DNA from: CAJQQY01 sp964564545
GTDB taxonomy: Bacteria; Bacteroidota; Bacteroidia; Chitinophagales; Saprospiraceae
NCBI GenBank assembly: GCA_964564545.1
Contig: CAZMBP010000002.1
Coordinates: forward strand, 90,400-154,399
Direction: 5' to 3'
DNA: 64,000 nucleotides
Below, in pieces: positions 17,891-27,165 of the stretch; positions within the stretch are counted from its first letter, which is position 1; each line of letters starts with the position of its first letter. The notes under the pieces are model-generated. The model was not told the origin of the DNA, ran no database searches, and worked only from the letters and a program-made list of their open reading frames with translations. Both the position numbers and the translations under genes were made by a program.

Positions 17891-19282
17891 TTATAGTAAT
17901 TCTCTTACGTCTGTGATTTCTCCAGTTACGGCAGTTGCTGCAGCCATCAATGGACTTGCCAAAATGGTTCGGGCACCTTGCCCTTGACGACCCTCAAAAT
18001 TTCGATTTGAGGTAGAAATACAATATTCTCCTTTTGGAATTTTATCCTCGTTCATACCTAAGCAAGCTGAACAACCTGGCTCTCGTAATTCAAATCCAGC
18101 AGCTTCAAATATTTTATCTAAACCTTCTTTTTTTGCTTGTAATTGTACTTGTTTTGAACCAGGAACAATCCAAACTGTAGTATTTTCAGCCTTTGACTTT
18201 CCATTGACAAAATCTGCAACAAGACGTAAATCTTCAATTCTTGAATTAGTACAACTACCGATGAAAACGTAATTTACTTTTTGTCCGATCAATGAATTTC
18301 CAGTTTTGAAATTCATATATTCTAAAGACTTATCGTATGATTTTGTATTGCTTGAATCAGTTGGGGCAGGAATACTTTCATTAATTTTTATGCCCATTCC
18401 AGGATTAGTTCCGTAGGTTACCATAGGAGCAATGTCTTCCGCTTGGAAGTGATATTCTTGGTCAAATTCTGCACCTTCATCTGTGAAAAGTGTTTTCCAA
18501 TGAGCAACAGCTTTTTCAAATTGTTCTCCTTGAGGAGCGAACTTACGACCTTTGATATATTCAAAAGTTTTTTCGTCAGGAGCAATCAATCCACCTCTTG
18601 CGCCCATTTCGATACTCATATTACATATGGTCATTCGAGCTTCCATCGAAAGTGATCGAATAGTAGAACCTGCATATTCGATGAAATATCCAGTTCCACC
18701 CGACGCTGTTAATTTTGACAAAATGTATAAAATGATGTCTTTGGATAAAACGCCATTTTGCAATTCACCATCTATAGTGATTCGCATTCGCTTTGGTTTT
18801 TGTAATAACAAACATTGCGTAGTCATCACTTGCTCTACTTGGCTTGTTCCAATTCCAAAAGCAATACTTCCAAATGCGCCATGCGTCGAAGTATGACTAT
18901 CACCACAAACGATAGTCATTCCTGGCCGGGTAATTCCCAACTCAGGGCCAATGACATGAACGATACCTTGATATTGATGACCTAAACCATATAGTTCAAT
19001 TCCGAATTTTTCGCAATTTTCTATTAAAGTATTGACTTGAGTTCTTGAAAGTGGATCAACGATAGGAAGATGTTGATTGATAGTAGGAACATTGTGATCC
19101 GCTGTGGCAACAATTTTTTCTTTTCGAAAAAGAGGTACTCCACGTTTTTCTAAACCAGCAAAAGCTTGAGGGCTTGTAACTTCGTGGATAAAATGTTTGT
19201 CGATGTATAAAATATTGCGACCACCTTCGACAGTATCGACGATGTGTTGTTCCCAGATTTTATCGAATAGTGTTTTTTTCAT
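17891..19282 (-). CDS. leuC: 3-isopropylmalate dehydratase large subunit
   Basis: A 463-residue aconitase-family subunit. The [4Fe-4S] ligands are C344 ('FIGSCTNSR') and C404/C407 ('GCSACLGMN'); 'VCGDSHTSTHGAFGSIAFGI' is the other family signature. With LeuD it isomerises isopropylmalate in the cytosol. It starts 'MKKTLFDKIWEQH' and has normal length. It follows leuA after a 143-bp gap that holds an intrinsic terminator, so it may have its own promoter or depend on read-through. Its stop at 17891 adjoins the family A hairpin. Confidence 0.97.
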   Translation of the reverse strand: MKKTLFDKIWEQHIVDTVEGGRNILYIDKHFIHEVTSPQAFAGLEKRGVPLFRKEKIVATADHNVPTINQHLPIVDPLSRTQVNTLIENCEKFGIELYGLGHQYQGIVHVIGPELGITRPGMTIVCGDSHTSTHGAFGSIAFGIGTSQVEQVMTTQCLLLQKPKRMRITIDGELQNGVLSKDIILYILSKLTASGGTGYFIEYAGSTIRSLSMEARMTICNMSIEMGARGGLIAPDEKTFEYIKGRKFAPQGEQFEKAVAHWKTLFTDEGAEFDQEYHFQAEDIAPMVTYGTNPGMGIKINESIPAPTDSSNTKSYDKSLEYMNFKTGNSLIGQKVNYVFIGSCTNSRIEDLRLVADFVNGKSKAENTTVWIVPGSKQVQLQAKKEGLDKIFEAAGFELREPGCSACLGMNEDKIPKGEYCISTSNRNFEGRQGQGARTILASPLMAAATAVTGEITDVRELL

Positions 19283-19343
19283 ATTAGGAAGTTATGATTG
19301 TTCGAATATTCGTTATTCAGCTCAATATCCGAAAGGTTTTTTC

Positions 19344-19374
19344 AAAAAAAAAGTCGGGCCTTAAAGAGCCCGAC
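19344..19374 (-). terminator. Intrinsic terminator between leuA and leuC
   Basis: On the minus strand, stem gtcgggc / gcccgac (19374-19368 and 19359-19353) with an 8-base loop is followed by nine consecutive T (19352-19344). This is a textbook Rho-independent terminator about 50 bp after the leuA stop and 62 bp before leuC. Confidence 0.8.
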
Positions 19375-19425
19375 GACCTAACCAAATATAATTATTGAAC
19401 GTACATTTTTAAGTCAAAATTGAGA

Positions 19426-20601
19426 TTAATGAGTAGAAGAAGGAACTCTTGCTAAACTAGTCACGCATAATTGATATAATGCCTCTTCACCTACTTCTTT
19501 CATTTTATCTGCTAGCGTTAGAAATTTTTTGTACAAAACATCTAACTCTTTTTTTGTTACATTGAACCCGATCTGCTTTGCTCGATAAGCTAAGGCCGCT
19601 CGACCACTTCTTGCTGTCAAAACAATTAGTGATTGTTCCACTCCAACATCTTTTGGATCCATGATTTCATAAACTTCTCTTTTCTTGATTACCCCGTCTT
19701 GATGAATTCCTGATGAATGTGCAAATGCATTTGCCCCTACGATAGCCTTGTTCGGTTGAACATTGACACCCATTTTGTCAGAAACTAACTGACTTGTTGG
19801 GTATAGTAATTGTGTATTAATATTGTTATGAAGATTCATATAACTATGCTGACGCATAATCATTACCACTTCTTCAAGAGAGGTATTTCCTGCTCGTTCT
19901 CCGATACCATTAATAGTACATTCGATTTGTCGTGCACCATTTTGGATACCTGCGATTGAGTTGGCAGTAGCTAACCCTAAATCATTATGACAATGTGTGG
20001 AGATAATTGCCTTATGAATATTTTTTACATTCTCTTTTAAGTATTTTATTTTTTCACCATACTCAGCTGGCAAACAATAACCAGTTGTGTCAGGAATATT
20101 TACCACAGTTGCACCTGCCGCGATGACAGCTTCGATCACTTGGGCTAAATATTCATTTTCAGTTTGACCAGCATCTTCTGCATAAAATTCCAAATCTTCC
20201 ACAAATGATTTTGCATATTTAACTGCAGCAACTCCTCGTTCAATTATTTTTTCACGAGTTGAATTTAATTTAGCAAAAATGTGCAAATCTGAAGTTCCAA
20301 TTCCAGTATGAATTCGAGGTCGAGTAGCATATTTCAATGCTTCTGCAGCAACCTTAATATCATTTTCAACAGCTCTAGATAAACCGCAAACAATTGGAGT
20401 TTTGACTGCCTTGCAAATATCTTCTACCGACTTAAAATCTCCAGGGCTAGAAACAGGAAATCCAGCTTCAATCACATCAACATTGAGTCGTTCTAACTCT
20501 CTTGCGATTACAACTTTTTGGTCAGTATCTAATTTGCAACCAGGAACTTGTTCGCCATCGCGAAGGGTAGTGTCGAAGATATAAATTTGGTCAGAAGCCA
20601 T
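19426..20601 (-). CDS. leuA: 2-isopropylmalate synthase, short form
   Basis: A 391-residue member of the DRE-TIM metallolyase family that condenses acetyl-CoA with 2-oxoisovalerate, the first step of leucine synthesis. Visible motifs are 'FDTTLRDGEQVPG' (residues about 9-21), 'STHCHNDLGLATANS' (metal ligands) and 'INGIGERAGNTSLEEV'. The classical enzyme is about 510 residues with a C-terminal leucine-binding regulatory domain; here the protein stops soon after the catalytic and linker helices, so that domain is missing. Homocitrate or citramalate synthase activity is conceivable, but the leuCDB neighbours favour LeuA. It is first in the cluster and divergent from the gene at 20843. Confidence 0.93.
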   Translation of the reverse strand: MASDQIYIFDTTLRDGEQVPGCKLDTDQKVVIARELERLNVDVIEAGFPVSSPGDFKSVEDICKAVKTPIVCGLSRAVENDIKVAAEALKYATRPRIHTGIGTSDLHIFAKLNSTREKIIERGVAAVKYAKSFVEDLEFYAEDAGQTENEYLAQVIEAVIAAGATVVNIPDTTGYCLPAEYGEKIKYLKENVKNIHKAIISTHCHNDLGLATANSIAGIQNGARQIECTINGIGERAGNTSLEEVVMIMRQHSYMNLHNNINTQLLYPTSQLVSDKMGVNVQPNKAIVGANAFAHSSGIHQDGVIKKREVYEIMDPKDVGVEQSLIVLTARSGRAALAYRAKQIGFNVTKKELDVLYKKFLTLADKMKEVGEEALYQLCVTSLARVPSSTH

Positions 20602-20705
20602 AGATGTATGTTTTTGTTTCAGGTTTAATTATTATAAACCCGCAACGGTTTAAGATTGATAAGTGGAAATTAATTGAGTTAAATATTATTTACCTCAGAA
20701 AAAAT

Positions 20706-20730
20706 GTATGTTTGTATCATCTCAAAGATA
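20706..20730. promoter_or_regulatory. Divergent -7 elements for leuA and the 20843 gene
   Basis: TATGTTTG on the plus strand (20706-20713) and TATCTTTG on the minus strand (20730-20723) both match TAnnTTTG and face away from each other in the 241-bp divergent region. -33 elements are not convincing. On the leuA side the leader would include a small inverted repeat (aaacc-gttgc-gggttt, near 20640), but I see no leucine-rich leader peptide. Confidence 0.35.
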
Positions 20731-20842
20731 TTCTTATAGTAACTATTTTTACTATTTAAAAAGATAGTTGTTACAGTAAGTATTTTTTAAAAAACTCTTG
20801 TAACTTGTTGGTTTTCAATAGGTTGTAAAATGATTAATTACA

Positions 20843-22405
20843 ATGCCAAAGCAACAAACTGATTATTTAATTCAGTTAATTAAGTCACTTACCAAGACTG
20901 AAAAGAGACAATTCAGACTATGGGTTAATCGAAATCAATCCAATGCGGATGTATTGTTTTTGCAATTATTTGATTTTTTGGATAAACAGAAAAAGTACGA
21001 TGAGGAATTGATCCTGAAAAAAAATCCTGGAATTAAGAAGCGACAAATCTCAAATTTGAAAGCACACCTTTATAAACAGTTGCTTGTAGCTCTTCGATTA
21101 CAGCATCGATCGAGTAATCCAGATATTGAAATTAGAGAGCGTTTTGACTATGCAAGGATTTTATATAATAAAGGACTTTATCGGCAGAGTTTAGAGATAT
21201 TGGACAAAGCAAAATCATTAGCTAAGGTTGCTAAATTAGATGCTTTACGACTATCGATTTTAGAATTTGAAAAGCATATTGAATCACAACATATCACGCG
21301 TAGCATAGATACTCGTGCCGAAGAATTGACATCTGAATCTTCCAAAGTGAGTCGAAGGGCTGTTCAAAAAAATGATTTGTCTAATTTAGCGATCAAATTA
21401 TATAGTCTGTATTTGAAAGTTGGATATGTTCGAAGTGAGGAAGAATATCTTTTTGTTAAAGAATTTTTCTATTCTAATCTTCCGGAGTTTGATGTTGAGG
21501 ATTTGAGTTTTTTTGAGAAAATGTATTTGTATCAAGCTTACGGTTGGTATTTTTTCATGACTCAAGATTTTTTGAATTATTACAAATACACTCAAAAGGG
21601 GGTGGAGCTTTTTAATGTACGTCCCAAAATGATTGAGCGAGAATTGCCGCTTTATTTGAAGGCAATGCATAATTCATTAAATGCACTTTACTTAGCTCAA
21701 CATCATAAGAAATTTTCAAAAGCACTTCAACTATTGGAAGACATTGGAGAAAAATACTATCAGAAAAAATCTGTCAATGTTGATAGTCTCTTGCATATCT
21801 ACCTTTATCTTAATCGGATCAACTTACATTATTTAGAAGGTACTTTTACCGAAGGACTAAAATGGGTACCTAAGCTAAAAGAAAAATTAACTTCTAATGA
21901 ATATAGTTGGGATGATCATCGGGTGATGGTTTTTAATTACAAAATAGCTTGTATGTATTTTGGAAGTGGGGATGATGAAGCAGCGATTGATTATTTGAAT
22001 GAAATCATCAACCAAAAAAGTCCAGACTTTCGAGAAGATATTCAATGCTTTGCAAGGATACTTTGTTTGATTGCTCATTTTAATTTGGGAAATGATTTGT
22101 TGGTGGAATATCAAGTGAAGTCAGTCTATCGCTTCTTGACGAAAATGAAAGATTTGGAATTGGTGCAAAAAGAGATATTAAAATTTATCAGAAAAATACC
22201 TCGAATCAAAAAGGAGAATTTGAAAAATGAGTTCATAGAATTGCGTGATAATTTTTTGAAATTGAGAGAAGCACCTTTTGAGAAAAGACCATTTTTGTAT
22301 TTAGATATTGTTTCTTGGTTGGATAGTAAAATTGAGAATCGTCCGATTCAAGATATTATTCGGGAGAAGTTTTTGGAGCGGGAAAAGCCTAGGGAGGATG
22401 TTTGA
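20843..22405 (+). CDS. Conserved helical-repeat protein, unknown function
   Basis: A 520-residue soluble protein, highly charged and apparently all alpha-helical. Pairs of helices with a TPR-like pattern are seen from about residue 100 onward ('ARILYNKGLYRQSLEILDKA', 'YYKYTQKGVELF', 'ALQLLEDIGEKYY'). The N-terminal 80 residues ('LIKSLTKTEKRQFRLWV') form a basic segment. There is no signal peptide or enzyme motif. I recognise the pattern as one widespread in Saprospiria-like genomes but know no function. It is transcribed divergently from leuA, and a 32-bp hairpin repeat follows it. Confidence 0.78.
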   Translation: MPKQQTDYLIQLIKSLTKTEKRQFRLWVNRNQSNADVLFLQLFDFLDKQKKYDEELILKKNPGIKKRQISNLKAHLYKQLLVALRLQHRSSNPDIEIRERFDYARILYNKGLYRQSLEILDKAKSLAKVAKLDALRLSILEFEKHIESQHITRSIDTRAEELTSESSKVSRRAVQKNDLSNLAIKLYSLYLKVGYVRSEEEYLFVKEFFYSNLPEFDVEDLSFFEKMYLYQAYGWYFFMTQDFLNYYKYTQKGVELFNVRPKMIERELPLYLKAMHNSLNALYLAQHHKKFSKALQLLEDIGEKYYQKKSVNVDSLLHIYLYLNRINLHYLEGTFTEGLKWVPKLKEKLTSNEYSWDDHRVMVFNYKIACMYFGSGDDEAAIDYLNEIINQKSPDFREDIQCFARILCLIAHFNLGNDLLVEYQVKSVYRFLTKMKDLELVQKEILKFIRKIPRIKKENLKNEFIELRDNFLKLREAPFEKRPFLYLDIVSWLDSKIENRPIQDIIREKFLEREKPREDV

Positions 22406-22407
22406 TA

Positions 22408-22520
22408 TTTTGCCGCAGATTAGGCTGATTTTTATGATTTTTATGATTTTTATGATTGACGAAAAGACCTGTTAAGAGAGATCGGGAGAATCATAAAAAT
22501 CAGCCTAATCTGCGGCAAAA
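22408..22520. repeat. 32-bp perfect inverted repeat (family C)
   Basis: Arms 22408-22439 and 22489-22520 are exact reverse complements, built on ttttgccgcagattaggctg followed by atttttatgatt. The left arm runs into two further direct copies of tttttatga. The words 'gccgcagatta' and 'tttttatgatt' resemble dispersed intergenic repeats known from several environmental bacterial groups. Confidence 0.9.
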
Positions 22521-22667
22521 AAAAAATCACACTTCAATAACTTCTCACCAACAAATCCGTTAAATTTTTATAAAAACGGATCTTATCTTTTGTTTCCAAC
22601 CTTTCATTTTATAAGTTCGTTTTTTTACTCGAAAAATATATGTGCATTAGTTTATTAAACTTTTAGA

Positions 22668-25139
22668 ATGAAATACCTATACCTACTCCTTTTTGTTTTT
22701 TCTAACAATATATTTACATCTGCTCAAGTTTCTGGAAAAGTAACTGATTCGAATGGAGAACCTTTGCCATTTGCCAGTATCTATGTGCAAGGGACAACGA
22801 ATGGAACCACTTCTAATATTGAAGGGAATTATGAGTTTGAATTGGGAAAAGGAACCTTTGAATTAGTTTTTCAATTTGTAGGGTTTAAACAAAAAACAGA
22901 AACGGTAGTCGTTGGTAATCAGGCGGTTAGGTTAGATGTTGTCTTGGAGGCAGAGTCATTTGGATTGAATGAAGTTGTGGTTGCGGCCGATGCTGAAGAT
23001 CCTGCTTATGCCATTATCCGTCAGGCACAAAAAAAACGAAATTACTACAAAGAACAAGTAAAACAATATCAATGTAATGTATATATAAAAGGTGGAATTA
23101 AGTTACTAGATGCTCCAACAAAAATTTTAGGACAAGATCTAGGAGATCTCGGAGGGCAATTAGATTCTAATCGGCAAGGCATTGTTTATTTATCAGAGTC
23201 AGAAGCTATTTTGAATTTCAAACAACCTGATCAGTACAAAGAAATTATGACCTCTTCGAAAGTGAGTGGAGATGATAATGGATTTAGTTTTAATCGAGCC
23301 TCTGAAATGGATTTTAATTTATATAAAAATTCAGCGCTGTATTTTTCCAATCGAGAAGTTGTTTCGCCAATTGCTAAAAATGCAATGTTTTATTATCGCT
23401 ACAAATTATTAGGTTCTTTTTATGATGAAAAAGGATTATTGGTCAATAAAATAGAAGTCCTTCCGAAGCGAAAAGAAGATCCCTCTTATGGTGGAATAAT
23501 TTATATCGTTGATAAACTTTGGGTCATCCAATCCACCGAACTTTTCCTTACTGCCAAATCCATGAAGCAAGCCGCAGTCGATACCATGTGGCTCAAACAA
23601 GTTCACGTTCCCGTTGCGGAGCCAGATGTGTGGAGAATGTTTTCACAAACGATTTCTTTTACAGGAGGCTATTTTGGATTTAAATTAAAAGGAGATTTTA
23701 CCGGAATTTTTAAAAACTACAATATTAATCCAACCTATGAAGATGAATTTTTTGATAATGAAGTTTTAGTTTTTGAAAAAGGGGCGAACGAAAAAAGCTT
23801 GGAATATTGGGAAGAATCTAGGCCAATTCCATTGACTGAAGAGGAAAGTACTGATTATGTGAAAAAAGATAGTTTGGCTGAAATTTGGGACTCCAAAGAA
23901 TATAAAGATTCGATAGATCAAAAAAATAATAAGTTCAAACTGACTAATATTTTGTTTGGATATTCTTATCGGAATTCATGGAAACGGAAATCATTTAGTG
24001 TCAAAGCTCCCGTTTCTACTTTTCAATTTAACCCAGTTCAAGGTGGAACTATTTCTTTGGATTTTAATTATCGAAAAGCATTTGGCGAGCGAAACTTGAG
24101 TTATTATAGAGTTAATCCCAAAATTCAATATGGTTTTGCAGACGAAAAAATTAGAGCTCGATTAACTTTTTTTAGACAATTCAATGCGACTAATTTTTCT
24201 CGATTATATCTGTCGGGTGGGAGAGAAGTGATGCAATTTAATAGTGATAATCCGATTGGTCCATTACTTTCTGCGATGTATAATTTGTGGGATAAACAGA
24301 ATTTGATGAAGTTGTACAATCGGGATTTTGTGTATGTAAATTTTGGAAAAGAAATCCGAAATGGAGTGCGAGTTCGATTGTCGTCAGAGTATGCTCAACG
24401 TTCACCACTTATGGTTAATACTCAATATAGTTGGAAAAAGAAAGATGACTTTTATGAGGATAATGAGCCACAAGTTGCTGAATTAGAGGATTTTACATTT
24501 GATGAACATTCTATATTTTATATTGATGCAAGTGTACGAATTCGTTTTGCCCAGAAGTATTTGACCTATCCAGATCGAAAATATATCATGGGATCAAAAT
24601 ATCCGACTTTCCGAATTAATTACCAAAAAGCGATTCCAATCAATGATAATTTTTCAGGTTTTGACAAAGTGACTTTGTCTATTTCAGAAGATTATATTGG
24701 GATGGGAGTGAGAGGTCATTCTGAGTTTAATATTAAGGCAGGAACATTTTTTAATAAAAAAAGAATGCAAGTGGTGGACTACCAGCACTTCGGCGGGAAT
24801 GAAACTTTTATTGGATCTCCAAATGTGTATGCTAACTCATTTTTGCAATTACCCTATTATTCAAATAGTACAGCAGGTAGTTTTTTTGAAGCTCATTATC
24901 AGCATCATTTTGATGGCTTTTTTATGGATAAAATACCTTTGATCCGAAAGCTAGGTTGGCAAGTAGCGGTTGGAGCCAATTTCCTATATACTGAATCGGA
25001 GAAGGATTATACTGAGGTTTATTTTGGGATTGATAATATTGGTATTAAGATTTTTAGGTTGTTTAGAGTGGATGTCGTCAGTTCATTTCGACAAGGGGAA
25101 TTTGATCAGGTAGGGGTAGTTTTAGGAATTAAGTTGTAA
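22668..25139 (+). CDS. DUF5686 outer-membrane protein with CarboxypepD_reg-like domain
   Basis: An 823-residue protein with a signal peptide ending 'FTSAQ' (about residue 19). A carboxypeptidase regulatory-like beta-sandwich comes next ('VSGKVTDSNGEPLPFASIYV', about 20-95). The long remainder matches the DUF5686 layout: 'EDPAYAIIRQAQKKRNYYKE' directly after the plug-like domain, then an amphipathic strand-rich C-terminal half ending 'GVVLGIKL', as for a 16-strand-like barrel. The location is the outer membrane; the substrate is unknown. It stands alone and is followed closely (28 bp) by a convergent gene. Confidence 0.85.
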   Translation: MKYLYLLLFVFSNNIFTSAQVSGKVTDSNGEPLPFASIYVQGTTNGTTSNIEGNYEFELGKGTFELVFQFVGFKQKTETVVVGNQAVRLDVVLEAESFGLNEVVVAADAEDPAYAIIRQAQKKRNYYKEQVKQYQCNVYIKGGIKLLDAPTKILGQDLGDLGGQLDSNRQGIVYLSESEAILNFKQPDQYKEIMTSSKVSGDDNGFSFNRASEMDFNLYKNSALYFSNREVVSPIAKNAMFYYRYKLLGSFYDEKGLLVNKIEVLPKRKEDPSYGGIIYIVDKLWVIQSTELFLTAKSMKQAAVDTMWLKQVHVPVAEPDVWRMFSQTISFTGGYFGFKLKGDFTGIFKNYNINPTYEDEFFDNEVLVFEKGANEKSLEYWEESRPIPLTEEESTDYVKKDSLAEIWDSKEYKDSIDQKNNKFKLTNILFGYSYRNSWKRKSFSVKAPVSTFQFNPVQGGTISLDFNYRKAFGERNLSYYRVNPKIQYGFADEKIRARLTFFRQFNATNFSRLYLSGGREVMQFNSDNPIGPLLSAMYNLWDKQNLMKLYNRDFVYVNFGKEIRNGVRVRLSSEYAQRSPLMVNTQYSWKKKDDFYEDNEPQVAELEDFTFDEHSIFYIDASVRIRFAQKYLTYPDRKYIMGSKYPTFRINYQKAIPINDNFSGFDKVTLSISEDYIGMGVRGHSEFNIKAGTFFNKKRMQVVDYQHFGGNETFIGSPNVYANSFLQLPYYSNSTAGSFFEAHYQHHFDGFFMDKIPLIRKLGWQVAVGANFLYTESEKDYTEVYFGIDNIGIKIFRLFRVDVVSSFRQGEFDQVGVVLGIKL

Positions 25140-25167
25140 GCTTTATGAAAATCGATATTTCCACCTC

Positions 25168-25740
25168 TTATCGAATCAAAATATGAACTCCGATTCCTGC
25201 GATAATAGCTCCAACGAATCGAATAATTTTTGATTTTTTTTCAGTTTTTGTGGAATAATACCCAATCGCAACTCCAATCACATGGATAAGTGTAGATCCT
25301 AAAATATAACCCATAGAATATTGGGTGGAATGTGCTGATTGAGGCATTTCCACTCCATGAGCAAAGCCATGATTGAATCCAAAAAAACCTACAAATGCTA
25401 TTGTTATCATTAGTGGTAATTTTTCTTTAAAAGAGATTATAATTCCTAAAGCGATAACCGATAGTGCAATCGCAGATTCAATGAAAGGAATTGCTTCCGA
25501 ACCTATTCCCATCATTCCACCAAATAGCATGATGCCAACAAAAACAGTAGGGACTGCCCATAATGCTTCTTTACCCATTTGAGCACTTAAAATTCCAACG
25601 CTCAACATCGCTAATAAATGGTGGAGCACTAAAATTGGATGGGTTAATCCGGACATAAAACTTGATCCATGACCATCGTGAGCTATTGACAGGAGGGGAA
25701 AGGATAAAGAAATAATTAGGGTTGCAATATATTTTTTCAT
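25168..25740 (-). CDS. HupE/UreJ-family membrane protein
   Basis: A 190-residue protein with a cleavable-looking signal ('LIISLSFPLLSIAHDGHG') and six hydrophobic segments. The conserved histidine-bearing pattern 'GLTHPILVLHHLLAMLSVG' and 'GFNHGFAHGVEMP' match HupE/UreJ proteins, which are thought to be nickel or cobalt permeases. No hydrogenase or urease gene is nearby, so the transported ion is uncertain. It is monocistronic. Confidence 0.85.
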   Translation of the reverse strand: MKKYIATLIISLSFPLLSIAHDGHGSSFMSGLTHPILVLHHLLAMLSVGILSAQMGKEALWAVPTVFVGIMLFGGMMGIGSEAIPFIESAIALSVIALGIIISFKEKLPLMITIAFVGFFGFNHGFAHGVEMPQSAHSTQYSMGYILGSTLIHVIGVAIGYYSTKTEKKSKIIRFVGAIIAGIGVHILIR

Positions 25741-25858
25741 ATTGGTTCGTTACGTTTCTTTAATTTAACAGGCGAGTGTTTTAAAGTTTTTCAAACCAAA
25801 GACGATCGGAATATACTAAATTTAAAAAAAAGGAAGAAAAATGCTTCCAAAAGTAATA

Positions 25859-26074
25859 TTATTCCTTTGGTGTTTCAGTAGTAGTTCTAGATAGAAAGAT
25901 TAATAAAACTCCAACCAACACCATTAATATTTTGATGAAAAAAGAAGCAGTACCTCCCAGTTTTTCTAAAAATAATAATGGAGTAAATTTTGCTCCAACT
26001 AAACTTAAAGAAAGTGCATACATTCCTGAAAGAAAAAGAATGAATCCTATGATGGTGACAATATTTTTATTCAT
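25859..26074 (-). CDS. Small two-TM membrane protein
   Basis: A 71-residue protein with two hydrophobic helices (about 6-28 and 43-62) separated by 'LEKLGGTASFF' and a short polar tail 'TTTETPKE'. Nothing else can be read from it. It is divergent from the HMG-CoA-lyase-like gene and upstream of the HupE-like gene by 118 bp. Coding status rests on the clean two-helix pattern and typical composition. Confidence 0.55.
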   Translation of the reverse strand: MNKNIVTIIGFILFLSGMYALSLSLVGAKFTPLLFLEKLGGTASFFIKILMVLVGVLLIFLSRTTTETPKE

Positions 26075-26182
26075 AAACTTATTGATTTTGATATTGCAAA
26101 AGTAAGTAAATAATCAACAGCGTAAACCTATTTCTGTTCAATTTCGTTATAGAAAAAAAACTATATTTGTGGTCTTAACCAA

Positions 26183-27046
26183 ATGCCCGATATGATAAAA
26201 TTAATAGAGTGTCCACGTGATGCAATGCAAGGAATTAAAGAATGGATTCCTACTGAGAAAAAGGTTGCGTACATCAATAAATTACTGGAAGTTGGGTTTG
26301 ATACCATTGACTTTGGTAGTTTTGTTTCTCCTAAGGCAATCCCTCAAATGAAGGATACAGCCGAGGTTTTAAGTCAATTAAATTTGACAGAAGACTCCTC
26401 AAAGTTGTTGGCAATTGTTGCCAATCAAAGAGGTGCCAATGATGCCTGTCAGCATAAAGAAATTAAATATTTAGGATACCCATTTTCCATATCTGAAACT
26501 TTTCAACTTCGAAATACAAATGCTACAATTGAGGAATCTTTAGATCGTGTAAAATCGATACAAGAGTTATGTGTTAAGCATGGAAAAGAGATGGTGGTAT
26601 ATATTTCCATGGGTTTCGGAAATCCTTATGGAGATGAATGGAATGTGGAAATTGTTCAAAAGTGGGTCGATGAATTAGACAAAATTGGGATTAAGATTTT
26701 TTCGCTTTCTGATACGATTGGTGTTTCAAATCCTCAGACGATTAAATATTTATTTTCCAATTTGATTCCAGCTTACCCTCACATTGAGTTTGGAGCTCAC
26801 TTACATACTCAACCTCATAATTGGAAGGAAAAAATAGAAGCAGGATATGAAAGTGGTTGTAGGAGATATGATGGAGCAATTCGAGGATTCGGAGGTTGCC
26901 CAATGGCGAAGGATGATTTGACTGGAAATATGGCTACGGAAAATATGACGCACTTTTTTAATGCGATTGGCGAAGATTTAGGATTAAATCAGAATGCGTT
27001 TTCGGAGAGTTTGATGATGACGAATTCTGTTTTTCCGCTTCATTGA
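26183..27046 (+). CDS. Hydroxymethylglutaryl-CoA lyase-like enzyme
   Basis: A 287-residue DRE-TIM metallolyase. It has 'IECPRDAMQG' at the N-terminus (Arg-Asp of the active site), 'GAHLHTQPHNW' (metal-binding HxH) and 'RGFGGCPMAKDDLTGN', matching the GGCPxAxxxxGN loop with the catalytic cysteine of HMG-CoA lyases. The family cleaves HMG-CoA to acetyl-CoA and acetoacetate in leucine degradation. Divergence in 'CPRDAMQ' and 'HLHTQP' leaves room for a related acyl-CoA lyase. The protein is cytosolic and monocistronic. An alternative start is the Met at codon 4. Confidence 0.85.
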   Translation: MPDMIKLIECPRDAMQGIKEWIPTEKKVAYINKLLEVGFDTIDFGSFVSPKAIPQMKDTAEVLSQLNLTEDSSKLLAIVANQRGANDACQHKEIKYLGYPFSISETFQLRNTNATIEESLDRVKSIQELCVKHGKEMVVYISMGFGNPYGDEWNVEIVQKWVDELDKIGIKIFSLSDTIGVSNPQTIKYLFSNLIPAYPHIEFGAHLHTQPHNWKEKIEAGYESGCRRYDGAIRGFGGCPMAKDDLTGNMATENMTHFFNAIGEDLGLNQNAFSESLMMTNSVFPLH

Positions 27047-27054
27047 TTTTTTTT

Positions 27055-27161
27055 TACCACAGACAAACCCAGATTTGACTGACTATCCCAGGGTGAAAAA
27101 ATGCACCTATTAATTTTTGAATATTGGGAGAGTCAGTCCAATCTGTGTTAGTCTGTGGCTA
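27055..27161. repeat. Imperfect long hairpin repeat (family D)
   Basis: Left arm 27055-27090 (taccacagacaaacccagat onward) and right arm 27125-27161 (tgggagagtcagtccaatct onward) are inverted copies of about 35 bp with a few mismatches. The core word is ccacagac...cagatt. It lies between convergent genes and could also serve as a terminator. Confidence 0.8.
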
Positions 27162-27165
27162 ATGT

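Noticed and set aside
20602..20842. Leucine attenuator or T-box leader upstream of leuA
   Set aside because: No leucine-rich leader peptide and no T-box motif were seen, only a weak inverted repeat.
22430..22456. Short tandem tttttatga copies as a CRISPR-like array
   Set aside because: Copies are 9 bp with no spacers; they are part of the family C hairpin arm.
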